Source of the DNA: Bacillus sp. ISL-7
Lineage (GTDB): Bacteria; Bacillota; Bacilli; Bacillales_B; DSM-18226
Assembly (NCBI RefSeq): GCF_018613065.1
Contig: NZ_JAGGQW010000031.1
Coordinates: 1 to 64,000, forward strand
Length of the DNA stretch: 64,000 nt
Direction: 5' to 3'
The notes below the pieces were generated by a model. The model had not been told where the DNA came from and ran no database searches. It was given only the letters and a program-made list of their open reading frames with translations. The position numbers and the translations under genes were made by a program. Position 1 is the first letter of the stretch; each line of letters starts with the position of its first letter. Positions 43,144 to 51,899 of this stretch are shown here, piece after piece.

Positions 43144-44793
43144 TTATTGACTTCCCACTAAAACTTTGAAGTCAGTGTCGATACTTTCTAACGACTTGGT
43201 TAGAACATGGACATGTACGTTCCAATGACCTGCCATGCTAAAATGCAAACCCTTCACTTCATACTTGCCTTCAGCCGTTTTTGTTAAACTAACGGTTTCT
43301 TTTCCCATGTCCATTTCAAGCATGGTAAAGGTTAAGTGAATTTGTTCAATATCTGTAATTGGCTTCCCTTCTCGGTCTTTTAAGGTAATTTCAAATAAAT
43401 TTACTCCAATAATATTAGGCGTTGCTTCTAAAGTCACTTGCCTGCCTTGGTTCACTATGTTAGTTTCCTTAAATGGTCCCGGAGACTGCATGGCTGTTGG
43501 TAAATTGGTTAAAACAACGGATAGAACTAAGATTAACAAACCAAGGGTAAGCTCACCCTTTAGAGATGCCTTCAGTCCCTTAGTGGTTCCCCTTTTTCCT
43601 TTAATAAAATTCACAGCTGCAAGGAGCAGCATCACCAAAAATAAAATAAGTTTCCACATTAAGGCTTTTCCATAGTTCGTTTTGACCAGTGCTGAAAGGT
43701 TTGGAATATATAAAAAACTGGCAAACACTCCTGTTAAAGTTAAAAAAAGAACAAGGATCAGTCCCCATTTGGAGAAACTTTTTATCATTTTCAAATAATT
43801 TTGCTTTATCTCTGTGTTCTTACGTAATGAAAGCAATGAGACAAAACCGGTTAAACTTCCGATCCAAATCGATGCAGCAAGTAAATGAAGAAAATCCATT
43901 GCTATTGTTAATAAATGATTTGGTTGTGCTGCGGCATGACTCGTCAATGCCTTTGTCAATAACAAGGCTGCCCCAAGACAAAAGCAAGTCCACAAAATGC
44001 CTCGTTTCGTGCTCTCGGCCATGCCTATAAAAGAAGTGAGCAGGGCAAGAGTTATAAGGAGAGCTATTTGAATAACCCAAAATTGACCATAATTTGTGTT
44101 CATTAAGATATTTTCGATGATTGAGAAGTTAAACACGTCACTCCAAGAATAACCAGATTCAATCGTTGCCTGTAATGGCAGACTTAACAGAATACTAAGA
44201 AATAGAAGAATCAAACCTGTGCTTAATAGCTTACGGAACTTCTTATCGACTGAACCTGTTTCCCGTAATTCCATGGGCACAATAACCATATAAAAAAAGA
44301 TGAGCCCGACATAGAACGCATTGCTCAGATATTGCAGCCAACGGATAATGATTAGATCCGCTTTAGGGGTGTAGCCTTTCGTTTCATTATCTAACGAGGT
44401 AGAGTCTTGACCTTTTTCACCTATTTGAAAAGGAATAACACCTTCAACAGGATGGCCGTCGCTTGAAACCACCTTCCACTTTATTCGATAGGATCCATTT
44501 GGAAGGTTCTTCTTTAATCCGCTCTTTAGGATAAAAGGTTGCTTTGGGTCAATCCGCCCATTTTTTTTATCGACTCGATTTCCTTCTGAATCAAAAACCT
44601 TAATTGAGTTAAAGGCAGGCTGGATGGTTTCATCAAATTTTATTGTTACTTCGGTTGGTGCTCTTTCCACCGTTTCATTTTCTAATGGTGTAGATTTTTT
44701 TATATAGGCGTGTGCTGATGAAACAAATGGGAATAGAAGTAAAAAAAGGGACAGGATAACAAGAAATGAGCTGACTTTTTCTTTTATTTGCAA
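43144..44793 (-). CDS. CopC-CopD fused copper protein, YcnJ-like
   Basis: Copper-uptake membrane protein with three parts in 549 residues. After a signal sequence (about 1-29) the mature chain begins HAYIKKSTP with a CopC domain (about 29-125, ending GHPVEGVIPFQIG). A CopD domain with eight helices spans about 150-425. A C-terminal YtkA/FixH-like domain (about 445-548, GVNLFEITLKDREGKPITDI to MAGHWNVHVHV) follows. The same layout is found in B. subtilis YcnJ (about 541 residues), a copper importer regulated by YcnK. Start TTG 44793 sits after AAGGGAAG. The ycnI and ycnK partners are not nearby. Confidence 0.9.
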   Translation of the reverse strand: MQIKEKVSSFLVILSLFLLLFPFVSSAHAYIKKSTPLENETVERAPTEVTIKFDETIQPAFNSIKVFDSEGNRVDKKNGRIDPKQPFILKSGLKKNLPNGSYRIKWKVVSSDGHPVEGVIPFQIGEKGQDSTSLDNETKGYTPKADLIIIRWLQYLSNAFYVGLIFFYMVIVPMELRETGSVDKKFRKLLSTGLILLFLSILLSLPLQATIESGYSWSDVFNFSIIENILMNTNYGQFWVIQIALLITLALLTSFIGMAESTKRGILWTCFCLGAALLLTKALTSHAAAQPNHLLTIAMDFLHLLAASIWIGSLTGFVSLLSLRKNTEIKQNYLKMIKSFSKWGLILVLFLTLTGVFASFLYIPNLSALVKTNYGKALMWKLILFLVMLLLAAVNFIKGKRGTTKGLKASLKGELTLGLLILVLSVVLTNLPTAMQSPGPFKETNIVNQGRQVTLEATPNIIGVNLFEITLKDREGKPITDIEQIHLTFTMLEMDMGKETVSLTKTAEGKYEVKGLHFSMAGHWNVHVHVLTKSLESIDTDFKVLVGSQ

Positions 44794-44952
44794 TCCATCA
44801 CTTCCCTTATGGTTAGAATCGTGTTGTAGTTGATATATATCACATGCAATAAAGTTTCCACTATCGATACTATAATAATGATAAATAAGAATATTAACAA
44901 TATCTTTATAGGACCAACTTGTGAATAATTGTTGAACTTTTTACAGTAATAT

Positions 44953-45723
44953 TTAAGCCCAAACCTCATCGAGGACTTCTCTGAATAAATCATCTAGAAT
45001 TGGAGTCATATCCTCTTTGGGGGCTCTAAGGGTTTTGGTGTATTCTTCAATCCGGTTGATTTCTTTCTCCAAAAAGTCATTAATGGAAGTAATCTTTGGT
45101 TCTAGGTTTAGTTCATCCCCGGTAATTTTCCTTTCTAACAAGGTAAGGATTTCCTTCTTAAGTGGCCTCTCAACAAGGAGTTCCTCTACCAATGTCTGAA
45201 ATTCAATCGGCGGTACTGAATTATATCTTTCAATCCAAATACAAGCTAAAACTGGACGAAGGACATAAAAGTATTTTTTAATTTTCACTTGATCGCTTCG
45301 GAGGTAATCACGAAAATTACCTTTTGCCATATTTAAGTAGTGGTAGAGTGCTGACTGTGGCAAAAACACTTGATTTTGAATTGCTTTCAATTTATCTACT
45401 AACGAAAAAGCCTGATAATAAACTATCCCCGAATGGAGCCACTCCATTAGCGGGGGATTTGATTTTCTAAAAAGTTGGAGGGCTTTACGCAACTCCCAGC
45501 CATTAATATCAAGGAGATCATTAATTGGCAGTTCAATCACATCTCGCTTTTGGTCAATGCTCAAATACCAGTCCTTTTTATGGACATAAATAAACCGGAC
45601 ATCGTAATCACTATCCTTGGATGGGAAGCCCCATGCTCTGCTTCCTGACTCTACAGCAAGACAGATTCTTACTCCATATTCTTCTTCTATTTTTTTGATT
45701 TCTGTTAGTATTTTTTCTTTCAA
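44953..45723 (-). CDS. YcgL-type nucleotidyltransferase
   Basis: Predicted nucleotidyltransferase of the RlaP/YcgL (COG3541) family, 256 residues. The catalytic motif is ESGSRAWGFPSKDSDYDVRF (about 25-44) with GSRAWG and the DxD-like pair, followed by WYLSIDQKRDVIELP. Family members associate with RNA ligases in other bacteria, but the reaction is unknown. It follows pabC by 2 bp on the minus strand and is likely co-transcribed with pabBAC. The link to folate is only positional. Confidence 0.8.
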   Translation of the reverse strand: MKEKILTEIKKIEEEYGVRICLAVESGSRAWGFPSKDSDYDVRFIYVHKKDWYLSIDQKRDVIELPINDLLDINGWELRKALQLFRKSNPPLMEWLHSGIVYYQAFSLVDKLKAIQNQVFLPQSALYHYLNMAKGNFRDYLRSDQVKIKKYFYVLRPVLACIWIERYNSVPPIEFQTLVEELLVERPLKKEILTLLERKITGDELNLEPKITSINDFLEKEINRIEEYTKTLRAPKEDMTPILDDLFREVLDEVWA

Positions 45724-45725
45724 GG

Positions 45726-46592
45726 TTATTCACTCCCTAAACCATTCCTTGACCACAGCATTTGACAATAATGGCGATATTCGTGATGTAATTGTTGAAC
45801 AACTTGTCCCTGTTTACCTGGTAATTGATGACCCTCAAATGTAGTAATTGGTACGATTTCCTGTATTGAATTGGTCACAAACATCTCATCGGCCTCAAGA
45901 ACGTCTTTTAATAAGTACAATCCCTCTTTAACACAAAGATTATGTTTCTTCGCTAATTCGATAACAAACTGCCGTGTAATCCCATTTAAAATACCGGTTT
46001 GTACTGAAGGAGTATATAAGACGTTACCTTTTATCCAAAAGATATTAGAGACGATCCCTTCAGCTAAGTATCCATCCTCAGTTCGGAAAATCCCTTCAAT
46101 ATCAGCAGCATTTCCAATTTCTCTTTTTGCCAGGATATTATTCATAAAATGATGTGACTTTACTCGTTCATTTCCTTCTGGACTGTTCCGCCTCAACTTC
46201 AATAAAACAGCCTTTTTTTCCGTTAATTCTCCTGCCAGCGGTAACGGCTTAGGAAAAATAAGGATGTTCGGTTCCTTGTAAGGTTCCACCTGCAAACCAA
46301 CCTCACCTATTCCGGCTGAGACATTCAAGCGGATATAGGCATTAGATAAATTGTTTATTTTCAGTACATCCTGCAAGATTCTATTCGTTTCTTCACGATG
46401 AAATAGGTAGTTAATGTTAAGCACCTCTAAACCTTGATTTAGACGTGCTAGATGATCATCTAATAAAAAGGGAAACCCTTCATACATTCGAAACGTTTCA
46501 AATACTCCCATTCCATATAAAAAACCATGATCCAACGGGGAAATCATCGCATCTTCTTTTTTTAAAAATTGTCCGTTTACATAGATCACCAT
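45726..46592 (-). CDS. pabC: Aminodeoxychorismate lyase
   Basis: PLP-dependent fold-type IV enzyme that splits aminodeoxychorismate to p-aminobenzoate and pyruvate. The 288 residues show SPLDHGFLYGMGVFET (about 18-33), the PLP lysine in ERVKSHHFMNNILAKRE (about 138-154), EGIVSNIFWIKGN and LNGITRQFV. It sits 2 bp after pabA in pabBAC. Branched-chain aminotransferases share this fold; the pab neighbours and length favour PabC. Confidence 0.92.
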   Translation of the reverse strand: MVIYVNGQFLKKEDAMISPLDHGFLYGMGVFETFRMYEGFPFLLDDHLARLNQGLEVLNINYLFHREETNRILQDVLKINNLSNAYIRLNVSAGIGEVGLQVEPYKEPNILIFPKPLPLAGELTEKKAVLLKLRRNSPEGNERVKSHHFMNNILAKREIGNAADIEGIFRTEDGYLAEGIVSNIFWIKGNVLYTPSVQTGILNGITRQFVIELAKKHNLCVKEGLYLLKDVLEADEMFVTNSIQEIVPITTFEGHQLPGKQGQVVQQLHHEYRHYCQMLWSRNGLGSE

Positions 46593-46594
46593 AC

Positions 46595-47188
46595 TTAATG
46601 ACCCTTTTGCATTAAAATATTTTTATAATGATGGACGAAGTTGCGCAAAAGTTCTTTTCCCGAAGTAGTCAAAATAGATTCGGGGTGAAACTGGACTCCT
46701 TCAATTGGTAATTCCTTATGACGAATCGCCATAATTTCCCCTTCTTTTGTCCATGCAGAAATCTCAAAGCAATCTGGAAGAGTCTCTCTTTTGACAATCA
46801 ATGAATGGTATCGTGTCGCAGGAAAAGGGTTCGGTAAACCTTGAAAAATCGTCTTTCCATCATGATACATATCGGATGTTTTCCCGTGCATGAGTCTTTC
46901 TGCTCGAATAACCTCTCCATTAAAAGCTTGGGCAATTGCTTGCTGACCTAGACACACACCAAATATCGGGATTTTCCCTGCAAATGCTTTTATTGCATCC
47001 AAGCTGATTCCCGCTTCATTTGGACTACATGGCCCTGGAGAAACCATTAAGAATTCAGGCTGTAGTTCTGAAATCTCCTCAATAGACGTTTGATTATTTC
47101 GCTTGACCACTAAATCTTCTCCAAGTTCACCTAAGTATTGAACTAAGTTAAAGGTAAAGGAATCATAATTATCTATCATAAAAATCAT
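46595..47188 (-). CDS. pabA: Glutamine amidotransferase of PABA/anthranilate synthase
   Basis: Class I glutamine amidotransferase of 197 residues that hydrolyses glutamine and passes ammonia to PabB. Catalytic Cys lies in [12 protein letters not shown] (about 76-87), His and Glu in [11 protein letters not shown] (about 168-178); [15 protein letters not shown] opens the protein. In Bacillus the same subunit (trpG) often serves TrpE as well. I saw no TRAP-type (G/U)AG series over its ribosome site, so tryptophan control of this gene is not supported. Confidence 0.92.
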   Translation of the reverse strand: MIFMIDNYDSFTFNLVQYLGELGEDLVVKRNNQTSIEEISELQPEFLMVSPGPCSPNEAGISLDAIKAFAGKIPIFGVCLGQQAIAQAFNGEVIRAERLMHGKTSDMYHDGKTIFQGLPNPFPATRYHSLIVKRETLPDCFEISAWTKEGEIMAIRHKELPIEGVQFHPESILTTSGKELLRNFVHHYKNILMQKGH

Positions 47189-47194
47189 TTTTGC

Positions 47195-48595
47195 TTACTC
47201 CTCTGCCATTTCTTTTGCCTTCCATAATGCAGCTGCTTTTTTCATAGACTCTTTGTATTCATGCTTTGGATTAGAATCAATAACAATCCCGGCACCAGCT
47301 TGAACATGTGCCATTCCATCTTTAATGAGCATGGTTCGGATGATAATGTTTAATTCTAGATCACCACTAAAATCAATCCAACCGAGTGATCCCGTATAAA
47401 TTCCCCGTTGGACAGGCTCAAGCTCTTCTATTATCTCCATTGTTCGTACTTTGGGCGCACCTGTAATGGTTCCACCGGGGAAAACAGCATCTATAATATC
47501 AATGCTAGATTTGTCTTCCGCCAATTCCCCTCTTACATTGGAGACGATGTGCATCACATGTGAGTATTTTTCAATGACCATAAATTCATTGACCTCAACT
47601 GTTCCGTACTTACATACCCTTCCAAGATCATTCCGCTCTAAATCCACTAGCATTACATGTTCCGCTCGTTCCTTTTCGTTTTCAATTAATTCATTGGCCA
47701 GTTTGATATCTTCTTCGTGGTTCTTACCTCTTGAACGAGTGCCGGCGATGGGTCGGGTGCTTACTTCTTGTCCATTTTTTTTAACAAGCAGTTCTGGTGA
47801 TCCACTTACAAGCTGAAAGTCTGGTGTATGAAGATAGGCCATATATGGAGATGGATTTAAGGATCTTAATTGTTCATACACTTTAAGTGCCTCAACTTCA
47901 ATCGGTTTTGATTGGCGGACTGCTAGGTTCACCTGGAACACATCACCTTGTGAAATATATTGTTGTACTTTTGTTACTGCCTGTTTAAAATCATCTTCTG
48001 TCATCGAAACCTCTAATTGATCCAAGTCAATCTTATCTGCTTTATGAGGTGGATTAGATGATGATTCATGAAGCCAGCGTTGTTCCCAAAATGCTAACCG
48101 ATTATCAATATTCTGACCGTTATCAGCCACTATCAACAGCCATAATAGTTCTTGTTCATGGTCGTAAATAAACCATTCCTTTACTATGAAAAAGTAAATT
48201 TCCGGCATTTCTAAATCATCTTTTGCTATCTCAGGCAGTTTTTCTATGTTACGAGCATGATCATAGCTTATGTAACCAATCGCACCGCCGAGGAAACTTG
48301 GTAGACCTTCTATTTTATCAACATGATACTGGCTCATCCATTCCTTCAATAAGTGAAGCGGATTTCCTTCCAACCTCTCAGAACCCTTATCATTGTGAAT
48401 TTCAAGAATACGATTCTTACCTTTGATAATCGTTTCAGGCTGGAACGCAGCAATACTGTAACGCCCGCCACGCCCACTTTCCAATAGCACATGATGGGTG
48501 CTATTCTCAGCAAGTACACGAAACTGACTGAAAAATTTTGAATAAGAATAAGGAATTTTTTTACTGTACAAATGAAGTTGATGCAAACATTCCAC
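47195..48595 (-). CDS. pabB: Aminodeoxychorismate synthase component I
   Basis: Converts chorismate plus ammonia to 4-amino-4-deoxychorismate in folate synthesis. It is a chorismate-binding enzyme of 466 residues, with the N-terminal Anth_synt_I domain followed by the catalytic region GDVFQVNLAVRQSKPIEVEA (about 214-233), SGSPELLV, RPIAGTRSRGKNHEED (about 278-293), ERAEHVMLVDLERNDLGRV (about 306-324) and FPGGTITGAPKVRTMEI (about 372-388). It leads pabBAC. GTG 48595 overlaps a weak AGGGG; a TTG a few codons in is an alternative start. The sul, folB and folK genes that follow in B. subtilis are absent. Confidence 0.93.
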   Translation of the reverse strand: MECLHQLHLYSKKIPYSYSKFFSQFRVLAENSTHHVLLESGRGGRYSIAAFQPETIIKGKNRILEIHNDKGSERLEGNPLHLLKEWMSQYHVDKIEGLPSFLGGAIGYISYDHARNIEKLPEIAKDDLEMPEIYFFIVKEWFIYDHEQELLWLLIVADNGQNIDNRLAFWEQRWLHESSSNPPHKADKIDLDQLEVSMTEDDFKQAVTKVQQYISQGDVFQVNLAVRQSKPIEVEALKVYEQLRSLNPSPYMAYLHTPDFQLVSGSPELLVKKNGQEVSTRPIAGTRSRGKNHEEDIKLANELIENEKERAEHVMLVDLERNDLGRVCKYGTVEVNEFMVIEKYSHVMHIVSNVRGELAEDKSSIDIIDAVFPGGTITGAPKVRTMEIIEELEPVQRGIYTGSLGWIDFSGDLELNIIIRTMLIKDGMAHVQAGAGIVIDSNPKHEYKESMKKAAALWKAKEMAEE

Positions 48596-48632
48596 CCCTA
48601 ATTGTTTTTCTTTTTATATCATACTTGAAATG

Positions 48633-48669
48633 GGTGTCAGGCACCACTGAAGAATTGCTAACTGACACC
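48633..48669. repeat. GGTGTCAGGCACC repeat, copy 1
   Basis: GGTGTCAGGCACC at 48633-48645 is followed by CTGACACC at 48662-48669, so GGTGTCAG and CTGACACC can pair as a hairpin. Further copies of the core lie at 49286, 51875 (inverted) and 58316. Confidence 0.75.
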
Positions 48670-48760
48670 AACGGAGAGAGAACTTTTATTTAGTCATTAA
48701 TGAAGGATTTTTTGAACTTGCTATGGAATTTGGTAATAAATTAGTTGATTTTTCTGGAGG

Positions 48761-48838
48761 CTTACTTATGATGAAAAGAAACTAAAGCAGCTACTGTATA
48801 TCTTTCTTGATAATGCAAGGAAATACAGTGATGAAGCT
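48761..48838 (+). pseudogene. Histidine kinase fragment (HATPase N-box)
   Basis: In one plus-strand frame the DNA encodes LTYDEKKLKQLLYIFLDNAR followed by KYSDE, the N-box of a sensor kinase ATPase domain (L-x-QLLYIFLDNAxKYS). No kinase sequence was recognised on either side and the frame closes quickly. It is a short relic of a two-component system gene, with no matching regulator remnant seen. Confidence 0.6.
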
Positions 48839-48908
48839 CATCCAAACAGACATAGCGGCGATGACGATAACAAGGCTGATGACGACAATAGCTGGGCTGA
48901 AAACAGAA

Positions 48909-48946
48909 AGAAGCCCATCCAATGGTTGGATAGGGCTTCTTTTTTA
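48909..48946. terminator. Terminator by the IDEAL gene
   Basis: AGAAGCCC..TCCAA paired with TTGGA..GGGCTTCT and flanking T-runs on the plus strand. It may serve the lost plus-strand gene and, in the other direction, the IDEAL gene (stop 48975). Confidence 0.75.
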
Positions 48947-48974
48947 ATAGTAATAGGATTAGTTAGTTAATGAT

Positions 48975-49169
48975 TTAAGAAATTTTCTTTAGCTCTTCTG
49001 TTAACCTTAGGAATAATTCTTTATCCCCATGTTGTAATGTTTGGTCGATTTCCTTGCGGATTTTCTCCCTCTTAAACTCTAGCAGGGCATTGTTTAGAAA
49101 CATCTCAGCAACTACAGCATCTGTATTTTCATCCGAATGTTGTGGTGAATTAAGTAATTTCTTTTCCAT
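48975..49169 (-). CDS. IDEAL domain protein
   Basis: Small 64-residue protein with a C-terminal IDEAL-type helix pair (MFLNNALLEFKREKIRKEID, about 23-42, then QTLQHGDKELFLRLTEEL). The IDEAL domain is short and found in Bacillus in ComK-related and other proteins; its role in this single-domain form is unknown. I chose ATG 49169, nine bases after AAGGAG, over a TTG that touches the ribosome site. It is monocistronic. Confidence 0.75.
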   Translation of the reverse strand: MEKKLLNSPQHSDENTDAVVAEMFLNNALLEFKREKIRKEIDQTLQHGDKELFLRLTEELKKIS

Positions 49170-49530
49170 GGAAATCAACTCCTTACGTTTTTTTTAATTA
49201 TACAAGGAGTTTTCTAAAAATTCAAACACTTTATTTCGAAAATCAAAAAAAAATTTTTACCAAATGACCAAAAACACAAAAAGCTGGTGTCAGGCACCGC
49301 AAAAAGACACTTTCCCCATTTGTCCACGACGGATGGACGCACATCAAAAATATTCATTTATTTTAAGTATTATCAGATTTGTATAGGTTTTTTGTACTAA
49401 CTTTTTGAAAATTTTTATTTTAGAACTATGTTTGGGCTGTTTTGCTATCTGCAGTTTTTTTGTGTATGTATCGATTTTTGGGGAACATTATACTCATCTA
49501 TTTTATTGACGGAGCAGGTGAGGGATTTAG
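49170..49530. other. Gap with repeat copy 2, no gene
   Basis: Contains the ribosome site of the IDEAL gene, repeat copy 2 at 49286, and an AT-rich stretch leading to the hydrolase start. Frames that appear open here have no ribosome site and overlap the hydrolase in another frame. Confidence 0.45.
49286..49345. repeat. GGTGTCAGGCACC repeat, copy 2
   Basis: Core at 49286-49298, then GCAAAAAGACACTTT and a GTCC..GGATGGAC inverted repeat. Copy 4 at 58316 shares the same sequence of blocks (core, ACACTTGTCC and a GGAC), so both copies belong to an element of about 60 bp rather than a bare 13-mer. Confidence 0.7.
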
Positions 49531-50379
49531 ATGGAACAAACAGTCTTATCAGGTTATCGACCAGTTAATAACATTAATGTATACTATGAATTTTATCCAA
49601 ATCAAACATCGGAAAAAACGTTTGTATTATTACATGGGTTCCTTTCTTCCACCTTCACATTTCGCCATTTGATCTCATTATTGAAGAAAGACTACCAGGT
49701 ACTATCTGTTGATCTTCCGCCATTTGGGAAAAGTGCGAAATGTAACCGTTATGTCTATTCCTACAAGAATTTAGCCCAAACTGTCATAAAACTTACGGAG
49801 TCTTTGGGGTTAAAAAAAATGACCTTTATTGGTCATTCCATGGGTGGGCAAATTGTATTAAATATCCTTCATATGATGCCAGAGCTAGCAGACACAGCCA
49901 TTCTACTCTGCAGTTCAGCTTATCTTAAACGCTCAAAATTGCCCTTAATCTTGACTAGCTACCTTCCCTATTTCCATCTCTTCGTAAAATATTGGTTTGC
50001 ACGGACTGGTGTAAAAAAAAATCTTCAAGACACACTATTTAACCATGCCATTATCAACGAAGAAATGATAAATGGGTACTTACAGCCTTTTTTAGAAGAT
50101 GAGATTTTCGTCGCGCTTACAAGAATGATTCGTGACCGTGAGGGAGACTTGCCCGTTGAGATCCTAAACCAAATCAAAACACCTTGTTTATTACTTTGGG
50201 GGGATCATGATAAATCGATGCCGCTTAATGTAGGAGAAAAGCTAAATAAAGACCTAACCAACTCTGAGCTGATTGTGTTAAAAGATACTGGCCATGCCCT
50301 TCCAGAAGAGCGCCCTTTGGAAGTATTTGAATATATTAAAGGCTTTATTGATAATTACAAAACGGCAGCTGAAGCGTAG
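49531..50379 (+). CDS. Alpha/beta hydrolase
   Basis: Alpha/beta hydrolase-fold protein of 282 residues. Oxyanion HG in VLLHGFLSSTF (about 34-44), nucleophile elbow GHSMGGQIVL (about 102-111), acid in LLWGDHDKSMPL (about 223-234) and catalytic His in TGHALPEERP (about 252-261). The start is ATG 49531 behind GGTGAGG. No signal peptide. Substrate is unknown; it is not close in its landmarks to the PHA-linked hydrolase at 53974. Confidence 0.85.
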   Translation: MEQTVLSGYRPVNNINVYYEFYPNQTSEKTFVLLHGFLSSTFTFRHLISLLKKDYQVLSVDLPPFGKSAKCNRYVYSYKNLAQTVIKLTESLGLKKMTFIGHSMGGQIVLNILHMMPELADTAILLCSSAYLKRSKLPLILTSYLPYFHLFVKYWFARTGVKKNLQDTLFNHAIINEEMINGYLQPFLEDEIFVALTRMIRDREGDLPVEILNQIKTPCLLLWGDHDKSMPLNVGEKLNKDLTNSELIVLKDTGHALPEERPLEVFEYIKGFIDNYKTAAEA

Positions 50380-50390
50380 CTGCCGTTTTT
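50359..50390. terminator. Terminator of the 49.5-kb hydrolase
   Basis: AAACGGCAGCT and AGCTGCCGTTTTT arms, with the stem over the stop codon. It also faces the convergent MFS gene. Confidence 0.85.
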
Positions 50391-50431
50391 ACAGTAGAAT
50401 TTGAAGCCGAAATTTACTTACCCTTATAACC

Positions 50432-51664
50432 TCAATTTGTTTGGTTTCTGTTATGCACAAGAAGCATGTATAAAAGGACCGCTCCCCCACCAGCACAAGA
50501 GATGACAATTCCCATTGGTATCGCTGTATGTTCTCCTCCTAATCCCACAAGGGGAGCAACAATTCCTCCAAAGGAAAGAGACATGACTCCTAAAAGAGCA
50601 GATGCACTGCCTGCAGACTTCCCTTGTTTTTGCATAGCTAGGGAAAATCCTGCCGTATTAACCACCCCGACACTGGTTACCACAAAGAATAGTGGCAGTA
50701 AGACAATTAGTAAGTCAGCATGTAAAATCAAAAGAAGCAGCAGTATAATTCCACCGAAAAAAGACATCCCGATTCCAAAAACAAACAGTTTTGACTCGTG
50801 TATTCGACCAGCCAACCTTCCTGTCGTTTGACTAGCAATCATGATTCCAATTCCATTTATAGCAAAGATCAAACTAAACATTTGGGCAGAGCCGCCATAT
50901 ATATTCTGCACCACAAAAGGTGAGCCTGAAATATAGGCAAACATAGCAGCAAAAACAAGTCCTTGTACTAAAGCATATCCCATGAAACTGCGATCTAAAA
51001 TGAGGTTTTTAAAGGTAATAAATGTATTTTTCAACCCTCCTGCAGCCCTTTTTTCTTCAGGATGTGTTTCTGGAAGCCAGAAATATACAACAATGGACAT
51101 CAGTAATCCGATTATACTTAAGACGATAAATATACCTTGCCAAGGTACAATTTTTAAGAACTGTGCACCCACAACAGGTGCTAGAATCGGAGCGAGGCCA
51201 TTAACCAATGCAAGCAACGCAAAGAATTTGGTTAATTCTGAACCTGAATATAAATCCCGAACAACCGCCCGTGAAATAACAATTCCAGCGGAACCTGCGA
51301 GCCCTTGAATTAATCGTAAAATAATAAATGCCCAAATCGAGGGACTAAACACACATAATAGTGAAACAACAAAATAGGTGATCAATCCAATAAGCAACGG
51401 CTTACGGCGCCCATAAACATCACTGAGTGGACCAGAAAACAGCTGACCAAAAGCTAATCCCAGCAAGAAAAAGGTTAAACTAAATTGAACCAGTGACGGA
51501 TTTGAGTGAAAATCTTTTGCTAACTCAGGAAGAGCAGGTAAATACATATCAATCGACAAGGGACCGAATGCTGCTAACGTACCGAGGATACCAGCCATCC
51601 ATAACCGTTGGGAGCGGGGCATTACCTTGCTGCCATCAATCTCATCTTTTATTGATTCTCCCAT
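50432..51664 (-). CDS. Bcr/CflA-type MFS drug exporter
   Basis: Twelve-helix major facilitator of about 410 residues. The DHA1/Bcr signatures are seen: GPLSIDMYLPALPELAKDF (about 34-52), LGLAFGQLFSGPLSDVYGRR (about 68-87, motif A) and LIQGLAGSAGIVISRAVVRD (about 117-136). Such proteins export bicyclomycin, chloramphenicol or other small molecules in exchange for protons. I chose ATG 51664 over a TTG one codon earlier. It is monocistronic. Confidence 0.88.
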   Translation of the reverse strand: MGESIKDEIDGSKVMPRSQRLWMAGILGTLAAFGPLSIDMYLPALPELAKDFHSNPSLVQFSLTFFLLGLAFGQLFSGPLSDVYGRRKPLLIGLITYFVVSLLCVFSPSIWAFIILRLIQGLAGSAGIVISRAVVRDLYSGSELTKFFALLALVNGLAPILAPVVGAQFLKIVPWQGIFIVLSIIGLLMSIVVYFWLPETHPEEKRAAGGLKNTFITFKNLILDRSFMGYALVQGLVFAAMFAYISGSPFVVQNIYGGSAQMFSLIFAINGIGIMIASQTTGRLAGRIHESKLFVFGIGMSFFGGIILLLLLILHADLLIVLLPLFFVVTSVGVVNTAGFSLAMQKQGKSAGSASALLGVMSLSFGGIVAPLVGLGGEHTAIPMGIVISCAGGGAVLLYMLLVHNRNQTN

Positions 51665-51861
51665 CAAAAAATCAATCCCTTTCTGTAATAAACTTCCTAT
51701 ATTTACTTTCTATTATAGTAAACTACACTTTTCAAAAAAATAAAACTTATTTGCAACCTTAATAGGGAATTAGCACCCGATTATAATTCAAGAAAATTTT
51801 AATCATTTATTTAGGATTTACACTTCCCCAAGTGTGACCTACTTAGATCATGCGAAAAAAA

Positions 51862-51899
51862 AAGTGTTTTTACAGTGCCTGACACCGTAAAAACACTCT
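51862..51899 (-). terminator. desR terminator built on repeat copy 3
   Basis: The inverted core GGTGCCTGACACC-like (GTGCCTGACACC, 51875-51886) is the tip of a long stem, AGTGTTTTTAC..GTAAAAACACT, with a T-run on the minus strand. It sits directly after the desR stop, so a repeat copy appears to serve as the terminator. Confidence 0.8.

Larger units (their letters stand above)
48596..48974. other. Gap with a repeat and a kinase relic
   Basis: No intact gene lies here. The stretch holds the GGTGTCAGGCACC repeat copy (48633-48645), an inverted CTGACACC (48662-48669), a histidine kinase relic and a terminator, each listed separately. It begins a region of gene decay and repeats that runs to about 58.8 kb. 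Confidence 0.6.

Noticed and set aside
44784..44993. Minus-strand frame of 69 codons with one hydrophobic helix between the nucleotidyltransferase and the copper gene
   Set aside because: It overlaps the ends of both genes, has no ribosome site and lies in AT-rich promoter DNA, where hydrophobic frames arise easily.
46595..47240. TRAP site over the pabA (trpG) ribosome site as in B. subtilis
   Set aside because: Only two or three GAG triplets are near the start, far fewer than TRAP needs.
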